The translations under genes and the position numbers were made by a program. Source: Medicago truncatula (taxonomy: Eukaryota; Streptophyta; Magnoliopsida; Fabales; Fabaceae). From it: a stretch of 64,000 nucleotides of DNA. The stretch lies in the NCBI RefSeq assembly GCF_003473485.1, contig NC_053047.1:6339001-6403000 (forward strand), read 5' to 3'. The notes beneath the pieces are model-generated. The model was not told the DNA's origin. It made no database searches and saw only the letters and a program-made list of their open reading frames with translations. How positions within the stretch are numbered: the stretch's first letter is position 1; each line of letters starts with the position of its first letter. This document shows, in pieces, positions 58,871 to 64,000 of this stretch.

Positions 58871-59215
58871 AAATTCAGATGGCCGTGGATAAAACGTGGA
58901 GTAAGGTGGTTTTTGAAACTTATTCATGTATTCTTGTGGATTGTATCTACTCCATAGTTCGTGGTGTTTCGGAGTTTCACGCTATAGTCTCTAATATTAA
59001 GTCTATGTTAGATTTATTTCCGGACTTTGAGGTGAAGTTTGTTATTGTTAGGTGAGAAGCAAACATGGTTGTTCTTGGGCTAGTCACTATGTCTTTGAGT
59101 TCCCGGCGTGTTGCAGACTGTGAGTTTTTCGCTTTAGTTAAAGGGTCGAGATTGCTAATATTACAGTTCTTGAGCTTATAGATGTGCATAATAATTACCT
59201 CGGTGGTGAAATTGT
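58871..59215 (+). pseudogene. LINE-type RNase H C-terminal remnant
   Basis: The frame near 58950 reads YSIVRGVSEFHAIVSNIKSM then LDLFPDFEVKFVIVR, and after a stop EANMVVLGLVTMS. This follows the plant retroelement RNase H pattern (S-E-F-x2-I-x3-C..., then VxFVRRxANxVAHxLA). Weakly preserved, with at least one stop. Confidence 0.6.
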
Positions 59216-59216
59216 G

Positions 59217-59293
59217 AGGAAGATGGTTTATTTAGTTTTGATACAAGTATGTAGTACACCTTAGACACAAACGCACATGCATAATGTTAAGTG
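59217..59293. repeat. ~75-bp sequence duplicated at 63255-63327
   Basis: GGAAGATGGTTTATTTAG, TTTTGATA(C/T)AAGTATGTAG and CCTTAGACACAAAC are shared in order with 63255-63327, about 4 kb away. Here it directly follows the RNase H remnant, so it may be the 3' end of a LINE family. Confidence 0.75.
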
Positions 59294-60137
59294 TTGTGTG
59301 ATTAATCATTTATTTTCATTTTAGTTCATGAACTAGCCGTCACAGTTTTAGGCATGAGCAAATAAATTTGGAAAGACAGAAAATTAGGACAGCAGTAACA
59401 ACCAAAAAACATAACACTTGACCTGCAAACCATGTCAAATTTATCGTCAAAATTAAATTAGGTGTTTGGAACCACTAGCATGACATTTGATCAATTGGCT
59501 AGCAATACATACGAATGTTAAAAAAATACCAAAAAATCAAACCAAAATTTGATTGATAGTTCATAAATACAAAGGGAATGATTGGAAAAACTAAAAAAGT
59601 AGGAAATCAGTAGCAACCTGGAAGCATACGCATAAAAGAACAAAAGAAACGATATATAGCAGCCACCAAAACCCAAACATAACTTCAGAACCCCAAAAGA
59701 ATCAACAAGAAACTGCAGACTCGAAGCAAAATCAAAACTGCAGAACCACAACAGTAGCAAACAGTCCAACCTAGAAGCAGTAAGAGAATAACTCCTTCAC
59801 AAAAACAATCTGTTAAAAACAGATCAAAGTCAATTTAGAATTTGTATTAAAATTTGATAAAGAGAAGATTAAGTTTTCCTATAAAATTAACATAATGAAA
59901 ATACATTTTTAAGTAATATAATTGCAGGTGTATTTGTGACCTCTTTCGGTTTTCTATCCATATTTTCTATGTAATTTATTTATAATGTCTTTTTTGTATC
60001 TAAAACCCACAAATTATATTATGAAAGCTGACTAACTGGAAATCAATTTCAGACTAAAGTTTTCAATGGAGGAAATTCATTTGTCTGAAAACAAAAACAA
60101 CTTACCGTGTTTTCAGCATAGCAATTCCAGAAGAATA
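59294..60137. other. Spacer between retroelement scraps and F-box/LRR copy 2
   Basis: Nothing coding was supported. The last part (60050-60137) is homologous to the region after the stop of copy 1 (AACTTACMGTGTT...CAGCATAGCAATT), so the duplication that made the two genes included the 3' flank. Confidence 0.5.
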
Positions 60138-61481
60138 CTACCGAACAAGGCATCCACGACGCGTGAAGAGTTCCCTAGTTTTGTCAGTTAAATGAAAACA
60201 AACCCTCAAATAAATCTCTCTCAGTTGTGTACAGTTTTCTATCACATGTTTCGCTCCCTTTTCTGTGACATTATAACAATCTCTCAATAATAGTTTCAAA
60301 AGCCCACTACAATTCTTTGAGATCACATAGAGTGTTTCATCATCAACCTTCGTATCTGACAAGTTCAACACTTCTAGTTGGGGAACTGCAAAGTTTATTC
60401 CAAGTAGCTTCACTCTTGAACACCCAGTTAAGTTCAAATGCCTAATGTTACAACATCTCCTTAAAACTTGACAAATACCTTCAGATATACGATCGCACCA
60501 ACGCAATTCAAGATGTTGCAAACTGGGAAAAATGGAAGCAAAACTTATGATGCTTTCATCACTCAACCATGAATTATGACCAAAATAGATAGAATTGTGA
60601 CCAAAATAGAGAGACTTTAACTGAGGGTATACACCAATATCCGTCAAAGAATCAGAATTCTCTACACTCTTTTTTTTAATACTTGTGTGTTCCATTTTGA
60701 TTTCACTGAGTGAAGGACAATTCGAAAGGAGTGAAAACAAGGTTGATTTTCTAAGCATCAAACATGAATTAAGGTTTATAGACACCAACTCATGTAGAAA
60801 CAAAGAAAACTCAGCAACATGTAAATCATTCAGAAAATAACTGTTATTAAGATCCAAATGTTGTATACATCTACACTTGGATAACAGAGAGTATATTCCA
60901 TTAATAAAGTCAGTGTCATTTTTGCCTGTGTTTAAAGAGTGACCGAGGTTGAGTTGTTTGAGCTTAGGGAAACAATCGGCAATGAGTAAGAGATGAGAGC
61001 TATTAAGAGAATCAATGTCGGAACAATCAAGAGAGGTCAAAGTAGTGACCTTTCGGGAGAAAGCTCGCAACCCATTAGTGGGAAAGGCATGCTTTCTTGA
61101 GTTTGTATGATGGTTGGAGATATTGAGTGATGTGATATTTAATGGGAAACGAGAGATTTTTCTGAGAAGCTTGTCAAGGTCATAATTGTAGTACGAGAGG
61201 TTCAGTGAGTTGAGGTTGGTAAATCTTTGGAAGAGGCAAGGAAGGAAATGGCGTGCTGAATCATAAACAATGAATGAGACTCGGATACGGTTGGTGATAG
61301 AGAGGAACTGTTTGGATACGGCTGAGAGAGATTTCAAGTAGCGGCGAGTATAGTGGTAGTTGTCTTTGTTGTTGAAGAGGAATTTGAAGACGCATTCCCA
61401 TCAGTCATCAGGCAAATTTGAATATATTTCTTCCTCATCAACCAATTGTTGTGAAGAAGAAGTTATCTTCTTCTTTTTCAT
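60138..61481 (-). pseudogene. F-box/LRR gene, copy 2: in-frame TGA inside the F-box motif
   Basis: Same family as 52052-53276. From ATG at 61481-61479 the frame reads MKKKKITSSSQQLVDEEEIY, SNLPDD, then TGA at 61403-61401, then directly WECVFKFLFNNKD and on through about 420 further residues to the stop at 60138. The TGA sits exactly where the family motif LPD-D-C-W-E-C has cysteine, so one base change from TGT or TGC explains it. The LRR part is intact: LNSLNLSYYNYDLDKLLRK, LTSLDCSDIDSL, LQHLELRWCDRISEGICQVL, IRHLNLTGCSRVKLLG, LLKLLLRDCYNVTEKGAKHV. Length without the stop would be about 447 residues. The second half could be translated only from an internal start; a pseudogene is most likely. 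Confidence 0.82.
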
Positions 61482-63254
61482 TGGTTTTTCGGTGAATTTC
61501 GATGGTGCTAAATTTTGGTGTGAAGATTTAAGGGAAGAAGATCTTTTCCTTTTCATTGGTAGGGAATTGAACGAGCGTCGTTGTTGGTTTGGGTGGTTTT
61601 AGGGTTTATGAACAGAAAAGAACAGAAGTAGGGTTAGTTTGTTTGTAAAGTAATGTCTTGTTCGTTCCATATATATACCAACCATTTAATGGGCTTTTTT
61701 GTGGACTCAATTTCCTGTAAATAAATTAATTTTGCACCTCGATCAATATTTGTTACATGAATACCTCAACAAACAAATCTTTATATTTTAACATTTTCTA
61801 ATTCTTTTATTCTGTATTTTTCAACGTTAATGACCCAACAAAAACACAGTTTTGTCCCATCTTAAAAAAAATAAAAATTGAACAAATCTTAAAAAAATAA
61901 AATTGTGTAACAAATTCTTTTATTAATTGTACAAATCTTTTATTAATTGAACAAATCTTAAAAAAATAAAAATTGTACAAGTCTTAAAAAAATTTAACAT
62001 TTTCTAATTCTTTTATTAATTGTACAAATCTTAAAAAAAAATTGTGTGAAATGGAAACAGATTGATAGGAATTTCAAATCGAACCACCAGTTTCCATTTT
62101 TTCTGGAAAAAAAAATAAAACCCCAATCGGTCAGACCTGCAAAACCGTCCTGGTCACCCATCCTAAACAAAGAGGAAGTAAAAGAAATAATGAAGTCGTA
62201 GAGATAAAAGATGAGAAGTTCGTGTACTTCTAACTCACACCGGATCTATTTGATGCAACAGAACTACATTATTGTGACTTTTTCTTTTTTAGGCAATCTA
62301 ATGAAAAATGACAATTGTTTATGTACATGTTCACTCCCATATTTTACTATTTATGCTTTTTTTGGAATTAAAGTGGCCTAACCCCAAAAGAAGAAAAAAC
62401 TAAACATTATGCATCTAGGGGTCGGTATCCCCATATCATCGGCTAGCATCATCAATTTAAGCTTAAAAGTAAAATATTGTTCATTCCCTCTCTTAGTATA
62501 TGGATTAACAACTGGACTTTGTTCGTAGACTCAATTATGAATTATCCCGGACTTTCACGATTTTTTTATACTTATCCCGGACTCTAAAATAAATCTTTCC
62601 AAATAAAATTTTAATTTTTTTACAAGAGACGGATAATTATGAATTATTGAAGCAAAAAACAATAAAAACTTCGACCTACAATAGAAAGGCAGAAGAACTT
62701 AAAACTTCTACAAATATTAGAAAGCACAATTCTTAGCATGTATAACACGTGCTCGCAGAGAAGTCATCATGTAAAACATCTACAAATATGTCTAAGTAAC
62801 TAATTCTATTCATTGAGTTTCTAGATGACCAATTTGGTCCTTCCTGCGAATGTACTATTGAAGAGGGTGAGGAAAAATTTATCACGAGCAAAATCTGATT
62901 TGAAACACAAGTTAATTAGTACAATAGTTTCAAAAATAATTTGAGAAGTTTAAGCTTGTACTCAAATTTGAGGAATAAAATGAATCGACATTGATAATAA
63001 TCCCTTTTTCAATTGTAACTCAATTGGCTGCAAAGTCCACACCCAATTGATAATCACCACAACTAAAATAAATACGCTGCGGCTAGATACCATAACTTCG
63101 ATGATGGAAACATAATGACTTTGGATCCTATTCGTATATACCTAAACTAATTGTGTGATTAATTTGGAACTCAATGAGTAATTATTTTTAAATTGTGTGA
63201 AACTTATGGTGAAAGAAAAGTGCTGCACTGGTCGAACAAACCGTTTAAAATTGT
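61482..63254. other. Intergenic, AT-rich
   Basis: Upstream of F-box/LRR copy 2 the minus strand may hold its promoter (TATATATGG near 61668-61676). At 61860-62045 a short unit (ACAAATCTTAAAAAAATAAAAATTG and ATTCTTTTATTAATTGTAC variants) is tandemly repeated about four times. No gene was found. Confidence 0.45.
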
Positions 63255-63327
63255 GGGAAGATGGTTTATTTAGTTTTGATATAAGTATGTAGTACTCCTT
63301 AGACACAAACACATACACGTGCATAAT
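63255..63327. repeat. Second copy of the ~75-bp sequence at 59217-59293
   Basis: See 59217-59293. This copy is cut on the right by the LTR starting at 63328 (…GTGCATAA|TGTAACACCC). Confidence 0.75.
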
Positions 63328-64000
63328 GTAACACCCATACTAGAAATTACATAGGATATCTAGCATGTGCGTTAAACTTGGCACTTGATACATTAAAATT
63401 ACAATAATTAAAAATTTCTCTGAACAAATTATAGAATTACTCGTTTGATACCTCTGGAATAGTACCACTAGCGTGTACATACATCAGTCATAAAATGTGC
63501 AATTGTACGACTGACGTGCATAAATTACCTACAAGTGATAAAATCGTAGACTGATACAATACTAGTAAACATAATCGTTCAGATTCTTCTGCTACCTCCT
63601 CATGAACTATCCTTCTTGCGCACCACATGTGCATCTGAAATAAAATAAAAGGGATTGGGGTGAGACATGATGTCTCAGTGAGTTGCACCTATCCTAGGCA
63701 ATCTCGGGGAACCTAGGATCGTCATATGTTCTAACATGACCCATTTCGAATTTATACAGTTTTATCATACATAACCGAGCGATCGGGGATAACTAGGATC
63801 GCTACCTAGAATACTAACATGATTATATCATAATGTCATATTCTTATTCATACATATACTCATAATCATAATCATAAATCTTGACTTATGTCATTAATTA
63901 TACATTTCACTATGTGCATATAGACCAAATTATTTATTCGTTGTAGCAAAGAGTGTTTTCGCATTTGTTACTATGAGCCGTACCTCATAGGCTACATTAT
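63328..64000. mobile_element. LTR of a probable Ty3/gypsy element, runs off the window
   Basis: Begins TGTAACACCCATACTAGAAA, the usual start of many plant Ty3/gypsy LTRs. Further wording supports this: GGGGTGAGACATGATGTCTCAGTGAG at 63657-63682 and the AACCTAGGATCGTCATATG / AACTAGGATCGCTACC pair. The internal region, if any, lies beyond the window, so orientation and class remain tentative. Confidence 0.55.

Noticed and set aside
59518-59769. Hydrophobic 83-codon minus-strand ORF
   Set aside because: Low-complexity Phe/Leu/Ser composition from AT-rich DNA, no partner exons or family motif.
61401-61403. TGA at a cysteine position in the F-box could suggest selenocysteine recoding
   Set aside because: Land plants lack the selenocysteine machinery, and copy 1 carries a frameshift at the same motif. 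Pseudogenisation or loss of the F-box is simpler.
1-64000. CRISPR arrays, operons, prophage or other bacterial systems
   Set aside because: The window is eukaryotic plant DNA with introns; all regular repeats found are transposon-derived or simple tandem units.

Overview
The window looks like a stretch of nuclear DNA from a dicot plant, most probably a papilionoid legume close to Medicago. The evidence is AT-rich intergenic DNA, multi-exon genes with GT-AG introns whose best matches are plant families, the N-terminal wording of the F-box/LRR genes (LPD-D/E-x-WECVF), and legume-type SINEs, MITEs and copia, LINE and PIF/Harbinger elements. The species call is an inference and was not searched.

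Layout from left to right. 1-2400: 3' end of a Ty1/copia retrotransposon. 2662-3000: LINE reverse-transcriptase scrap. 4283-4464: a CACTA-like terminus. 4877-8899 (minus): proline dehydrogenase, 4 coding exons. 9000-19600: gene-poor, with a ~2.6 kb tandem segmental duplication (copies near 10.8-13.4 kb and 14.1-16.7 kb) and a LINE tail. 19730-21865 (minus): YIF1-family Golgi/ER membrane protein, 4 coding exons plus a probable 5'-UTR exon. 25565-28007 (plus): DUF1262 protein, 2 exons. 29754-33721 (plus): tryptophan synthase beta type 2, 6 exons. 34225-37937: a complete PIF/Harbinger DNA transposon with target-site duplication, both ORFs recognisable but damaged. 38924-49552 (plus): CDC27/APC3 (HOBBIT-like), 16 exons. 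52052-61481 (minus): a cluster of F-box/LRR genes, two long copies with broken F-boxes and two fragments, mixed with copia and LINE scraps. 63328-64000: start of an LTR-retrotransposon LTR.

For all five intact genes the exon phases were checked by hand: every junction keeps the frame and total lengths fit the families (489, 269, 398, 501 and 755 residues). The genes are unrelated housekeeping functions (proline catabolism, vesicle trafficking, tryptophan synthesis, cell-cycle ubiquitin ligase) with no operon-like logic.

Most non-genic structure is transposon-derived. Many small elements lie inside introns, several with exact 9-10 bp target duplications (MULE type) or imperfect 8 bp ones (hAT type). 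I found no convincing new multi-gene biological system. The most notable signals are: the F-box of two tandem paralogs broken at the same motif; a nearly intact Harbinger element; a single MITE family repeatedly present in introns of different genes; and two same-family MITEs inserted independently, in opposite orientation, in the two copies of a tandem duplication.
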